From assembly GCA_007127745.1 (NCBI GenBank), contig SKYV01000046.1, positions 1 to 32,143 of the forward strand: DNA of 32,143 bases, written 5' to 3'. This document shows positions 18,537 through 26,742 of this stretch, piece by piece (the first letter of the stretch is position 1; the number at the start of each line of letters is the position of its first letter). The notes beneath the pieces were generated by a model. It did no database searches. It was not told where the DNA came from and was given only the letters and a program-made list of their open reading frames with translations. Origin of the DNA: Balneolaceae bacterium. Lineage in GTDB: Bacteria > Bacteroidota > Rhodothermia > Balneolales > Balneolaceae. A program made the position numbers and the translations under genes.

Positions 18537-18558
18537 ACTTTCAATTTATATTGAAAGT
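18537..18558. promoter_or_regulatory. Perfect palindrome upstream of menF (possible operator)
   Basis: ACTTTCAAT at 18537-18545 and ATTGAAAGT at 18550-18558 are exact complements around a TTAT centre. The palindrome ends 33 bases before the menF start codon. There is no T run after it, so it is not a standard terminator. The position and size suit a dimeric repressor site or a 5' leader hairpin; the protein that would bind it is unknown. Confidence 0.4.
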
Positions 18559-18591
18559 AATGAAAATCAAGTTTACGATTAATATCTCAAT

Positions 18592-20046
18592 ATGAGTACT
18601 AAGGATTCTGATTTTATTACTCCAACCACATTTATTGAATCACTCGAATCTCCGGCTTTTACCGATTTTTTAAAGTCCATCAACAACCTCCCCGTACCAC
18701 TTGTTTCTATAACTCTTCCAATTGCAGGCATCGATCCTCTTGCAGCTCTTGAAATTAACAATGAATATCAAGAGAAATTCTACTGGGCGCAGCCTGAACA
18801 TTCTATCTCTATATCAGCGGCCGGAAAAGTGCGAGAATTGAAAGCTACCGGAGCAAACCGGTTCAGGGATATATCCCGAAAATCTCTTGAACTGAAAGAT
18901 CAAATTCAGGCCTACACCGCAATTGATCATTCAATGGCAGGGCCTCTTTTTTTGGGCGGTTATTCGTTCAACGATTATAATATCGGCAAGGCATGGAAAT
19001 CTTTTGGAGCTGCACGATTTGTTCTCCCTGAATGGATGCTTGTTGAAATTGGCCACCTGCATCTGCTTACCCTTACTATCGAAAAAAACGATCGTACAGC
19101 TGATCAGATTTATCAGGATGTGATTTCACGCATCACTGACTTTTTAAGTATTGCCGGCCATCTGAATCATTCCAAAGCATCCAAACACAGCAAGCCAAAT
19201 ATTCTATGTACCCTTCAAGCCGCTGAAGATCGTGAACAATGGATTCTCAATGTAAATAAGGCAAAAGATCTCATCCGCCAAAAGAAGTTCGAAAAAATTG
19301 TACTTGCACGATCTGCCACACTGGAGTCCAAAAGTGAACTGGAACCCACCATACTGGCACACCACCTCAGAGAAAAATATCCTGCCTGCTATAATTTCCT
19401 GATCCAAAAAGATGGGGATTTGTCTTTTATCGGGGCCACACCCGAACGGCTTGCCTCATTTAAAAACGGAACGTTTATGACTGAGGGCCTCGCCGGGAGT
19501 ATTTCACGCGGACGCAGTGCGTTCGAAGATGCATCCCTTGCCCACTCCCTGATGCAGAGCCGGAAAAACCGGGAAGAGCACCACTTTGTTGTGCAGGCCA
19601 TCGACAACAGCCTGCGGCCGTACAGCCTGAACATTGATCATCCGGAAAAACCTCAGATAAAAAAACTTCAGAATGTGCAGCATCTGTTCACGCCAATAAC
19701 AGCATCTATCAAAGAAGATGTGCAAATACATCAGTTGATTCAGGAACTCCACCCCACACCCGCGGTGGGAGGTTTTCCGGGTGAGGCTGCCATTCCTTAT
19801 ATTCAGGAAATTGAACAAATAGATCGCGGCTGGTATTCTGCCCCTGTTGGTTGGTTTAACCTGAATGGCTGGGGTGAATTTGCCGTGGCTATACGCAGCG
19901 CACTGCTTCATAAAAACCAAGTAACACTCTATGCCGGTTGCGGAATTGTTTTAGATTCTGATCCCGAAACAGAATGGGAAGAAACTTTGCTGAAGTTCAG
20001 GCCGCTGATGGACGCCTTAAACCAGCTTGATGCACATTATGGTTAA
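18592..20046 (+). CDS. menF: Isochorismate synthase MenF
   Basis: The 484-residue enzyme converts chorismate to isochorismate, the first step of menaquinone synthesis. The C-terminal chorismate-binding domain is complete. KKFEKIVLARSATLES (near residue 235) has the expected lysine base, TEGLAGSISRG (near 297) the acidic residue, and PTPAVGGFPGEAA (near 388) and DRGWYSAPVGWFN (near 410) complete the active site and Mg2+ region. The N-terminal ~200 residues are the variable domain, including GPLFLGGYSF. MenF, EntC and salicylate synthases share this fold; the neighbours menD and menH make MenF the clear choice. The stop codon lies inside the start of menD, so the two genes are coupled. A palindrome 33 bases upstream could regulate the cluster. 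Confidence 0.95.
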   Translation: MSTKDSDFITPTTFIESLESPAFTDFLKSINNLPVPLVSITLPIAGIDPLAALEINNEYQEKFYWAQPEHSISISAAGKVRELKATGANRFRDISRKSLELKDQIQAYTAIDHSMAGPLFLGGYSFNDYNIGKAWKSFGAARFVLPEWMLVEIGHLHLLTLTIEKNDRTADQIYQDVISRITDFLSIAGHLNHSKASKHSKPNILCTLQAAEDREQWILNVNKAKDLIRQKKFEKIVLARSATLESKSELEPTILAHHLREKYPACYNFLIQKDGDLSFIGATPERLASFKNGTFMTEGLAGSISRGRSAFEDASLAHSLMQSRKNREEHHFVVQAIDNSLRPYSLNIDHPEKPQIKKLQNVQHLFTPITASIKEDVQIHQLIQELHPTPAVGGFPGEAAIPYIQEIEQIDRGWYSAPVGWFNLNGWGEFAVAIRSALLHKNQVTLYAGCGIVLDSDPETEWEETLLKFRPLMDALNQLDAHYG

Positions 20047-21736
20047 TCCGCTAAAGTGGACATCACAATTGATTCGCTCTCTTCACCGACAGGGTGTGGA
20101 GTATGCTGTCATTTCGCCGGGATCCCGATCCACCCCACTCACTATTGCTGCAGCCATCCATCCGGGAATTCAAAAAAAAGTAGTGCTCGATGAGCGTTCT
20201 GCGGCTTTTACCGCACTGGGAATGGCTAAAACCACTGGCAGACCCGCTCTTTTAATTTGCACTTCCGGCACAGCAGCGGCAAATTATTTTCCGGCAGTAA
20301 TTGAGGCAAAAATGTCTGGTGTTCCCATGATTGTCCTTACATCTGATCGTCCGCCTCATCTTAGAAACCTGGGAAGTTCACAAACCATCGATCAACTGAA
20401 ACTTTTTGGGAATTACAGTGTGTTTTTTCATGATGCCGGTGAACCGATGGATGATGAAACGGATTTTGAACGACTGAAATATCTTGCCCGGCAGGCTATT
20501 GAGATCTCTATTCAAAAAGGTGGTGCGGCACATATCAACCTGTCATTCAGAAAACCACTGGAACCCACAGACGCTCAGATTACAGAAGAGATACGGCTGA
20601 TTCACGAATCCGGCAATCATAAAGATGGGCCTGAGTACATTTCACGCAGCAAAGTTGAACTTTCGGAGGAGCTTGAAAATCTGCTGTCATCTTCCTCTCG
20701 CCCGCTGCTGATTGCCGGTCCGGTCAACAGGCATCACTCGCTGGAGCGCCAATTGGAAAAGCTTGCTGAACAAATGGATGCACCGGTAATTGCAGAACCG
20801 GGCAGCCGTGTTGAACTCCCTGTGCATCAAATTCATCGATTTGAACAGATACTGCGTAATACAACCTTATTAAACTCATTAAAACCGGACCTGATCATTC
20901 GGTTTGGCGATCAGCCCTTCACGAAATCGCTCATTAACGCGCTGAAATTCTGGAAAAATGTACCGTTAATTCATTTTACTGCACGGCAATCTTTTCAGGA
21001 TCATGCCATGTCGGTAGATTTTACAGTTCACTGCAATCCGCCTGATATCATTCACTCCGGCAATATCCCCAAAAAAGATCACTCGAAATGGAAAAAGAGC
21101 TGGTTTACAGCTGAGGAAGAAGCCACCCAAAAACTGGAGTCGGCTCTGAAAAATGAGCATCAATTAACCGACGGGCATATTTTTTCGTACCTGGGAGATC
21201 ACATCACGAATAAATGGAATGTAATGCTATCCAACTCTCTGATCCCCAGAGATATGGCCATGTTTGGGAAAAGCCGGAACTTACAATATGTGAACCGTGG
21301 AGCAGCCGGAATTGACGGGATCACGTCAACAGCATCTGGTATCCATTTTGCATCAAAAGCACCAACCTGCTGCATTACCGGGGACCTGGCTTTTCTTCAT
21401 GACAGCAACGCCCTTTTGTCCATCAAACAACACAAACATCCTTTTGTGATTTTTGTGATTAATAATGGCGGAGGCACCATTTTCCGTATGCTGCCGATTT
21501 ATAGTTCCGACCCCAATCATCTTCTATCAGAAATTTATCCCCGCTATTTTGAAACGCCTCAAAGCACCAACATCCAAAAACTTGCCGAGGCATCCGGGTT
21601 GATGTACCAGCGGATTGCGACATTACAGGAACTTCAGGAGATCAGGCTGGACCTGATCAGACAAAACCGGATTATTGAATGTGAGACAAATGCAGATGCC
21701 GGTATGAAAATCAGGAACGAGCTCTGGGATTTTTAA
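20030..21736 (+). CDS. menD: SEPHCHC synthase MenD
   Basis: The 568-residue ThDP enzyme adds 2-oxoglutarate-derived succinic semialdehyde to isochorismate, giving 2-succinyl-5-enolpyruvyl-6-hydroxy-3-cyclohexene-1-carboxylate. Visible are SPGSRSTPLTIAA (near residue 29), the cofactor-activating Glu in VLDERSAAF (near 54) and LICTSGTAAANYFPAV. LTSDRPPHLRNLGSSQTIDQ follows, and the ThDP/Mg2+ motif GDLAFLHDSNALL (near 450) is followed by FVINNGGGTIFRMLP. All are typical of MenD. Two ATG codons are possible, at 20030 and 20039; both overlap the end of menF (17 or 8 bases). MVNPLKWTSQLIRSL from the second is an equally good N-terminus. menH follows after a 94-base gap. Confidence 0.95.
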   Translation: MHIMVNPLKWTSQLIRSLHRQGVEYAVISPGSRSTPLTIAAAIHPGIQKKVVLDERSAAFTALGMAKTTGRPALLICTSGTAAANYFPAVIEAKMSGVPMIVLTSDRPPHLRNLGSSQTIDQLKLFGNYSVFFHDAGEPMDDETDFERLKYLARQAIEISIQKGGAAHINLSFRKPLEPTDAQITEEIRLIHESGNHKDGPEYISRSKVELSEELENLLSSSSRPLLIAGPVNRHHSLERQLEKLAEQMDAPVIAEPGSRVELPVHQIHRFEQILRNTTLLNSLKPDLIIRFGDQPFTKSLINALKFWKNVPLIHFTARQSFQDHAMSVDFTVHCNPPDIIHSGNIPKKDHSKWKKSWFTAEEEATQKLESALKNEHQLTDGHIFSYLGDHITNKWNVMLSNSLIPRDMAMFGKSRNLQYVNRGAAGIDGITSTASGIHFASKAPTCCITGDLAFLHDSNALLSIKQHKHPFVIFVINNGGGTIFRMLPIYSSDPNHLLSEIYPRYFETPQSTNIQKLAEASGLMYQRIATLQELQEIRLDLIRQNRIIECETNADAGMKIRNELWDF

Positions 21737-21762
21737 ATTAAGCTTCAATGAATTTTTTATTT

Positions 21763-21785
21763 CCGTGTTTCTCTGTGTTTCTGTG
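21763..21785 (+). repeat. Short GTGTTTCT direct repeat between menD and menH
   Basis: GTGTTTCT occurs at 21765-21772 and again at 21775-21782, giving a pyrimidine/GTG-rich stretch with about 10-base periodicity. I see no hairpin and no coding role. Confidence 0.4.
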
Positions 21786-21830
21786 ACGAGACAAACTTCA
21801 GTAAGTTCAAAAATTTATCCGTAAAACAAG

Positions 21831-22634
21831 ATGCAATTCTTTACCGATTCCACCTACTACCATTCCACCATCCATCAGTCCGGCCGTAATCTCCCCTGGC
21901 TTTTGATGCTGCACGGATTTATGGGCTCGGAAGAGGTTTATGAACCGATCATTCAGCCACTCTGCCAATTTTGCAACCCTCTAACGATAGATCTTGCAGG
22001 GCACGGAAAAACCCAAAGCCCTGTTCGCTCCGAACTTTTTTCTGCAGAAAGACAGTGCAGCCAGCTCCGTTCTATCGTTAAGCGATTACAGCTTGATAAT
22101 CTCTGGCTTTACGGTTACAGCATGGGCGGCAGGCTGAGCTTTCAGATGGCTGCCAGATATCCCGGATTATTTCGAGGTGTGATTGTTGAAAGTGCCCATT
22201 GTGGTATTCTGGACGATAAAAAACGGAAAAAAAGAGTCGGCACCGATGAGGAACGGACTCAGAAAATTGAACAAAATTTTAATCAATTTTTGGATGAATG
22301 GCAGAAAATGCCCCTTTTTCAGCACACTCCGAAACCAGAAAAAAACCGCTACGGCAAGATTATGGCTTCTCAAAAGCCGGAGCTGATGGCTGCCTCCCTT
22401 CGGGGTTTTGGGGCAGGTATGATGCCACCGGTCTGTGAATCTTTTAGAACATCAAAACTTCCGGCCTGCCTGATCACCGGCGAGTATGATTCAAAATATG
22501 CTGAACTACTATCTGATTTGGCTGATACGAGGCCCGATACAGAGCTTAAGATCATCAAAAATGCCGGGCATCGTGTACATGCTGATCAGCCTGAAAAATT
22601 GGTTTCCGTTTTAAGAGATTTCACCCGTCTGTGA
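21831..22634 (+). CDS. menH: SHCHC synthase MenH (alpha/beta hydrolase)
   Basis: The 267-residue alpha/beta-hydrolase should eliminate pyruvate from the MenD product to give 2-succinyl-6-hydroxy-2,4-cyclohexadiene-1-carboxylate. The oxyanion-hole region LMLHGFMGSEEVY lies near residue 27. The nucleophile elbow GYSMGG (near 94-99) supplies the serine. The Asp of ITGEYDSKY (near 220) and His of NAGHRVHADQPEKL (near 246) complete the triad. FQMAARYPGLFRGVIVESAHCGI resembles the MenH lid and substrate-arginine region (ARYP). General alpha/beta hydrolases look alike, but the position between menD and menB makes MenH very probable. The 355-base gap to menB holds a strong hairpin and a repeat element. 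Confidence 0.9.
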   Translation: MQFFTDSTYYHSTIHQSGRNLPWLLMLHGFMGSEEVYEPIIQPLCQFCNPLTIDLAGHGKTQSPVRSELFSAERQCSQLRSIVKRLQLDNLWLYGYSMGGRLSFQMAARYPGLFRGVIVESAHCGILDDKKRKKRVGTDEERTQKIEQNFNQFLDEWQKMPLFQHTPKPEKNRYGKIMASQKPELMAASLRGFGAGMMPPVCESFRTSKLPACLITGEYDSKYAELLSDLADTRPDTELKIIKNAGHRVHADQPEKLVSVLRDFTRL

Positions 22635-22640
22635 TGTCAT

Positions 22641-22673
22641 TTCGTAAGCCGAGTGCTTTTCTCGGCTTACGAA
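22641..22673 (+). terminator. Strong hairpin just after menH
   Basis: TTCGTAAGCCGAG at 22641-22653 pairs perfectly with CTCGGCTTACGAA at 22661-22673 over a 7-base loop. It begins 6 bases after the menH stop. It lacks a run of T (TTACTTACTG follows), so it is an atypical terminator. It could instead protect the menFDH mRNA end or attenuate read-through to menB. Confidence 0.5.
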
Positions 22674-22725
22674 TTACTTACTGATGAATTTTACATTCTC
22701 TCCAATAACCGGGGACTCTGTCAGG

Positions 22726-22869
22726 AGAGGCTGTACTCGATACACTCATTTTTTTGAACGCGAAGCGATATCTCCTTTCATTGTTAAGAGCAGGAGATGC
22801 CGGATCGGTGTCCGGCATGACGGTATAGTAGTTATTATAGTTTGTTGAGTGCCCTTTTTGGACAGCCTC
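22726..22869 (+). repeat. MITE-like intergenic repeat, copy C, flanked by an 11-bp direct repeat
   Basis: From the ATGCCGGA hairpin rightward this copy is a close match to the reverse complement of copy B, including the right terminus (gccctttttggacagcctc, 22851-22869). The left terminus keeps only GAGGCTGT; about 20 bases present in copy B (the rest of the arm and GGGCGTCATCCCG) are missing. ACTCTGTCAGG occurs exactly on both sides, at 22715-22725 and 22870-22880, as expected for a target-site duplication. There is no coding capacity. It separates menH and menB. Confidence 0.82.
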
Positions 22870-22989
22870 ACTCTGTCAGGTCGCTCAATCCCTTTTTTTA
22901 ACCTGCAAATTCCAAATCAAATTGCCAGGAGAATATTTTATATTTTGTGATCAGATCTTAATCACCTTAAACTCTAAATTTTACTCTCC

Positions 22990-23826
22990 ATGGCTGACTG
23001 GAATACTGTTAAAGAATTTGAAGATATCACCTATAAAAAAAGAAACGGTGTTGCCCGTATTGCCTTCAACCGGCCGGATGTTCGGAATGCTTTCCGCCCT
23101 CAGACACTGTTTGAGCTGGAAGAAGCCCTGATTGATGCCCGTGAAGATACTTCTATTGGTGTGATACTCCTTTCAGGCGAAGGTCCTGCCAAAGACGGTG
23201 TTTACTCTTTCTGCTCGGGCGGAGATCAAAAAGTACGGGGCGCCAAAGGATATGAAGGCGGCGATGGCGTACAGCGGCTCAATGTGCTCGACATCCAGCG
23301 GCTGATCCGATTTATGAGCAAAGTGGTGATTTGCGTTGTTCCAGGATGGGCTGTGGGTGGCGGGCACAGTCTCCATGTGGTTTGCGACCTGACGCTTGCC
23401 AGTAAGGAGCATGCCATCTTCAAGCAAACTGATGCCGATGTGGCCAGTTTCGATGGTGGATTCGGATCAGCACTTCTTGCCCGTCAGGTGGGGCAGAAGC
23501 GGGCGCGCGAAATCTTTTTCCTTGGCCGTGATTACTCCGCTCAGGAGGCATACGAGATGGGAATGGTGAATGCTGTAGTACCTCACGATAAGCTGGAAGA
23601 AACCGCGTTCGAATGGGCACAGGAAATTCTCGGTAAAAGCCCGACAGCCATCCGCATGATCAAGTTCGCCTTCAACCTGGTGGATGACGGTATGGTGGGC
23701 CAGCAGGTTTTCTCCGGTGAAGCCACCCGCCTTGCCTACATGACCGAAGAAGCCGAAGAAGGCCGAAATGCATTTCTCGAAAAACGAAAACCGGATTATA
23801 AAAAGTTTCCTTGGCTTTCGTTGTAA
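22990..23826 (+). CDS. menB: 1,4-dihydroxy-2-naphthoyl-CoA synthase MenB
   Basis: The 278-residue crotonase-fold enzyme closes the second ring of o-succinylbenzoyl-CoA (Dieckmann-type condensation). CSGGDQKVRGAKGY (near residue 76), GWAVGGGHSLHVVCDLTLAS (near 119) and FKQTDADVASFDGGFGSALLARQVGQKRAREIFFLGR (near 145) are diagnostic. The DADV in the last stretch, rather than the Gly of the E. coli enzyme, places it with the bicarbonate-independent MenB type known from Mycobacterium, by family knowledge. The C-terminus (RKPDYKKFPW) is also typical. A possible promoter with a TTG and a TAnnTTTG-like box lies about 45-70 bases upstream, near 22920-22946, so menB may be transcribed separately from menFDH. 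This promoter is inferred by eye only. Confidence 0.95.
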   Translation: MADWNTVKEFEDITYKKRNGVARIAFNRPDVRNAFRPQTLFELEEALIDAREDTSIGVILLSGEGPAKDGVYSFCSGGDQKVRGAKGYEGGDGVQRLNVLDIQRLIRFMSKVVICVVPGWAVGGGHSLHVVCDLTLASKEHAIFKQTDADVASFDGGFGSALLARQVGQKRAREIFFLGRDYSAQEAYEMGMVNAVVPHDKLEETAFEWAQEILGKSPTAIRMIKFAFNLVDDGMVGQQVFSGEATRLAYMTEEAEEGRNAFLEKRKPDYKKFPWLSL

Positions 23827-23874
23827 AAATGTCGCAGTAACTGCATTAAAAATTGAATGGATGCCACGATAACA

Positions 23875-23900
23875 CGTACAACGGGCAGCCTGCCCTTTAC
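23875..23900. repeat. Palindromic repeat, GGGCA...TGCCC type (copy 1)
   Basis: The sequence CGTACAACGGGCAGCCTGCC and the next bases CTTTAC share all but two bases with 24331-24353. The GGGCA/TGCCC arms are intact, but the outer AAC/GTT pairs are partly lost. It lies 48 bases after the menB stop codon. Confidence 0.6.
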
Positions 23901-24002
23901 TCATCAGTTGTGCAAAGGAGTTGAATAGTCAGTAGTGCCTGGTTTATGTCGCTGATTTCCAATTGGTTACAAAGGGATGATTCAAACTACGTGAGTGATC
24001 AC

Positions 24003-24045
24003 TAGCAAAATAGCTGTTTAAGCGTCATATTCATCTATTTTGCTA
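24003..24045 (+). terminator. 11-bp inverted repeat followed by TTTT (possible menB terminator)
   Basis: TAGCAAAATAG (24003-24013) and CTATTTTGCTA (24035-24045) are perfect complements around a 21-base spacer, followed by TTTTAAA. The loop is long and the distance from menB (177 bases) large, so a terminator is possible but a regulator site is not excluded. The flanking 10-base palindrome AGTGATCACT sits immediately to its left (23994-24003). Confidence 0.35.
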
Positions 24046-24305
24046 TTTTAAATTCATACGTAATCGTGAGTGTTTTTACAGTGTTTTGAAAACATTTTCT
24101 GTTAATACGAATCTTCAGAACAGTATGTGATCGTTCAAATATACTCAGGATTCAAGTCAATAAAATTTTATATAATTCTTTTATGTTGTCGCACAATGAG
24201 TTACATAATATTACTTCTTATTTAACCGGACACTACTGTTGAATAGTGTTTATTGGAACAGGTATTTTTGAGTTTAGATTCTGAAGTAATTCGAAGTATT
24301 TCCCT

Positions 24306-24353
24306 GCCGGACAGGCTGTCCGGCATACATGTACAACGGGCAGCTTGCCCGTT
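24306..24353. repeat. Paired palindromes GCCGGACAG-CTGTCCGGC and AACGGGCA-TGCCCGTT (copy 2)
   Basis: The first palindrome, at 24306-24324, has perfect 9-bp arms around one base. The second, at 24335-24353, has perfect 8-bp arms around GCT. They are separated by ATACATGTAC. The first recurs exactly at 24482-24500 and the second recurs imperfectly at 23875-23900. They lie in a gene-free stretch between menB and glnN. Confidence 0.7.
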
Positions 24354-24481
24354 ACTCAATATCCAAACAAAATCAACCACCGTCCAGTCAATGACACAAG
24401 CGGATGGTTACGCCAGGTCAGGACCACCAAAACCGAACCATAACCCTGTTCCCATTCTTTCCCCGTTCATAATCTTTCCAA

Positions 24482-24500
24482 GCCGGACAGGCTGTCCGGC
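24482..24500. repeat. Palindrome GCCGGACAGGCTGTCCGGC (copy 3)
   Basis: The 19-base sequence is identical to 24306-24324. It is followed by GTAC and then the A run that is the T-tract of the glnN terminator on the other strand. The element therefore stops right at the end of the glnN transcript. Confidence 0.7.
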
Positions 24501-24503
24501 GTA

Positions 24504-24542
24504 CAAAAAAAAAGCGGCATCTCAAATCGAGATACCGCTTTT
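24504..24542 (-). terminator. glnN: Rho-independent terminator of glnN
   Basis: Read on the minus strand, AAAAGCGGTATCTC pairs with GAGATGCCGCTTTT (one U-G wobble) around a 5-base loop, followed by a run of nine T. It starts 25 bases after the glnN stop codon. This is the cleanest terminator in the window. Confidence 0.85.
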
Positions 24543-24567
24543 AAATTTAGATGTTCTGGTTGGATTA

Positions 24568-26742
24568 TTACTTCACAAAAAGCATTTCGCGATAGATCGG
24601 CAGCGGCCAGTAATCATCCGGGCTGTAGCGTTCAAGGAAGTCTACCGCATCTCTGACTTTTGTCATCGCCGGAATTACTTTTTCCTTGTATTCTATGCTC
24701 TGCTCTAAAATGTCGCCGCCCTTCAGTTCTGCCTGAACTTCCGCGAGATCATCGAGAGCTGTTCCCAGGTTGTTTACTGCATCCACCATAGTTTTCAGCA
24801 TGCCTTCAACCCCGGAATTTTCGATTCCCAGGCCTTTGGTATCACGTACCGCTTCACCCAGCTCATTAATATACCTTACGGCAGCCGGATAGACCATTGT
24901 TTTGGCAATCGCCTCGGTGGTGTCCACTTCTATCGTAATATTTGTCACGTACTGTTCAGCCCATATTTCCAGACGGGAATGAACTTCCGCTTCATTCAAA
25001 ACTTTATATTTCTCAAAAAGTTTGATGTTCTTTTCACTGGCAAGATGTGGCAGTGCATCCGGGGTGGTTTTAAGATTCAACAGGCCGCGTTCTGCAGCTT
25101 CTTCCTGCCACTCATCCGAATAACCGTCACCGTTAAAGATTATATTACGTGCTTCTTTCATACTGTCAACAAGCACGTCTTTCAGTGCACTCTCAAAATC
25201 TTTCTCTTCAAGAGCGGCTTCGAGTTTCGTGCAATAATTATCAATTGCTTCGGCAACGATGGTATTCAATACCACGGTTGGGAAAGAAACCGACTGACTT
25301 GATCCCACAGCTCTGAATTCAAACTTGTTTCCGGTAAATGCAAATGGCGATGTTCGGTTTCTGTCGCCGGCATGCAACGGAATTTGAGGCAGCACGGGTG
25401 TTCCCAGTCCAAGTAACCCTTTCTTCTTCGAATTCTTCAACCCGCCGTTAAGAAGCTGCTTGATGATATCTTCAAGCTGCTCGCCTATGTAAGCCGAGAT
25501 GATGGCCGGTGGTGCTTCGTTGGCTCCAAGACGATGGTCGTTACCCGCATGCCCGATGGATACCCTCAGCAAATCCTGGTGCTTGTAAACGGCATTCAGC
25601 ACTGCACTAAAGAAAAACAGGAACTGCATATTTTCATGGGGGCTGTCGCCGGGTTCAAGTAAATTCATCCCTTCTTTCGTGCTGATAGACCAGTTCAGGT
25701 GCTTGCCGCTTCCGTTGAGTCCGTCAAACGGTTTTTCGTGAAGCAGGCATTCAAAACCGTAACGTTTGGCCGTTTTTTTCAGGATAATCATCATCAGTTG
25801 CTGATGGTCGGCCGCAATGTTACAATTTTCAAAAATCGGGGCCATTTCAAACTGGCCGGGTGCCACTTCGTTATGGCGGGTTTTTACAGGCACACCCAAT
25901 CTGTACAATTCACGTTCTACTTCGAGCATATATGAAAGTACTCTTTCGGGGATGGAGCCAAAATAGTGGTCGTCAAGCTCCTGACCTCTCGGCGGTTTTG
26001 CACCAACCAGTGTTCTTCCTGCAGTCATCAGATCGGGCCTTCGATAGAAAAATTCCTGGTCAATAAGGAAATATTCCTGCTCCGAGCCCACTGTTGATGT
26101 AACACGTTTCGTTTCCACGCCAAACAGTTTAAGGGCACGTTTGGCCTGTTTGTTTAATGCCTCAACAGATCGCAGAAGCGGAGTTTTATGGTCAAGTGCC
26201 TCCCCTTTCCAGGATGCAAATGCCGTTGGTATGCAGAGATACTTTCCGTTTTGGTTTTCAATTAAAAATACTGGTGAAGTGGGGTCCCAGGCGGTATACC
26301 CTCGTGCTTCAAAGGTTGGCCTCAGTCCCCCGCTCGGAAAACTGGAAGCATCCGGCTCACCCTGAATTAAATCTTTTCCTGAAAATTCGGATACCGCTCC
26401 GCCTCCCTGGTTCGGGGTAATGAAACTGTCATGCTTTTCGGCGGTGGCTCCGGTCAGCGGCTGAAACCAGTGCGTATAGTGAGTGGCTCCTTTCTCCATC
26501 GCCCACTCTTTCATAGCCAGAGATACAACATCGGCCACTGTTGAATTCAGTGGCTCTCCTTCAACAATTGTTTTTTTCAGTTCTTTCCAGACAGTTTTCG
26601 GCAAACGCTCCTTCAGTTTATTCAATGTAAGCGTGTTTTCACCAAAAATTTCAGTGACCTGCATTTTAAAATCACCATTCTTCAGGGGCGACCAGCTTTT
26701 TGCGGCTGCTAATGCATCATATCGTTGTACTGTTTGTGGCAT
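24568..26742 (-). CDS. glnN: Glutamine synthetase, type III (GlnN)
   Basis: This 724-residue protein is the size of GSIII (about 730 residues, as in Bacteroides), much larger than GSI or GSII. It condenses ammonia and glutamate to glutamine with ATP. Markers in order are [18 protein letters not shown] near residue 90, [24 protein letters not shown] near 135 and [10 protein letters not shown]. Then come [28 protein letters not shown] (near 345), [19 protein letters not shown] and [24 protein letters not shown]. These are the GSIII forms of the catalytic-domain blocks that bind glutamate, ATP and metal. The long C-terminal helical region is also typical. It stands between menB and menA on the opposite strand, with its own terminator and a 301-base upstream region shared with menA. 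Confidence 0.95.
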   Translation of the reverse strand: MPQTVQRYDALAAAKSWSPLKNGDFKMQVTEIFGENTLTLNKLKERLPKTVWKELKKTIVEGEPLNSTVADVVSLAMKEWAMEKGATHYTHWFQPLTGATAEKHDSFITPNQGGGAVSEFSGKDLIQGEPDASSFPSGGLRPTFEARGYTAWDPTSPVFLIENQNGKYLCIPTAFASWKGEALDHKTPLLRSVEALNKQAKRALKLFGVETKRVTSTVGSEQEYFLIDQEFFYRRPDLMTAGRTLVGAKPPRGQELDDHYFGSIPERVLSYMLEVERELYRLGVPVKTRHNEVAPGQFEMAPIFENCNIAADHQQLMMIILKKTAKRYGFECLLHEKPFDGLNGSGKHLNWSISTKEGMNLLEPGDSPHENMQFLFFFSAVLNAVYKHQDLLRVSIGHAGNDHRLGANEAPPAIISAYIGEQLEDIIKQLLNGGLKNSKKKGLLGLGTPVLPQIPLHAGDRNRTSPFAFTGNKFEFRAVGSSQSVSFPTVVLNTIVAEAIDNYCTKLEAALEEKDFESALKDVLVDSMKEARNIIFNGDGYSDEWQEEAAERGLLNLKTTPDALPHLASEKNIKLFEKYKVLNEAEVHSRLEIWAEQYVTNITIEVDTTEAIAKTMVYPAAVRYINELGEAVRDTKGLGIENSGVEGMLKTMVDAVNNLGTALDDLAEVQAELKGGDILEQSIEYKEKVIPAMTKVRDAVDFLERYSPDDYWPLPIYREMLFVK

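Larger units (their letters stand above)
23827..24567. other. 741-base gene-free region between menB and glnN
   Basis: menB (plus) and glnN (minus) converge here. The region holds the three palindromic repeats, the 11-bp inverted repeat and the glnN terminator described separately. The stretch 24050-24250 is AT-rich with no clear structure. A 151-codon frame starting at 24253 runs into glnN on the opposite strand and across the palindromes; I do not consider it a gene. Confidence 0.6.

Noticed and set aside
23467-23904. 145-codon minus-strand frame opposite menB
   Set aside because: It is antisense to the strongly conserved menB; the Cys/His/Phe-rich translation is typical of a shadow frame.
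24253-24708. 151-codon frame between menB and glnN
   Set aside because: It crosses two palindromes and the glnN terminator and then overlaps glnN on the opposite strand; the composition does not resemble the neighbouring proteins.
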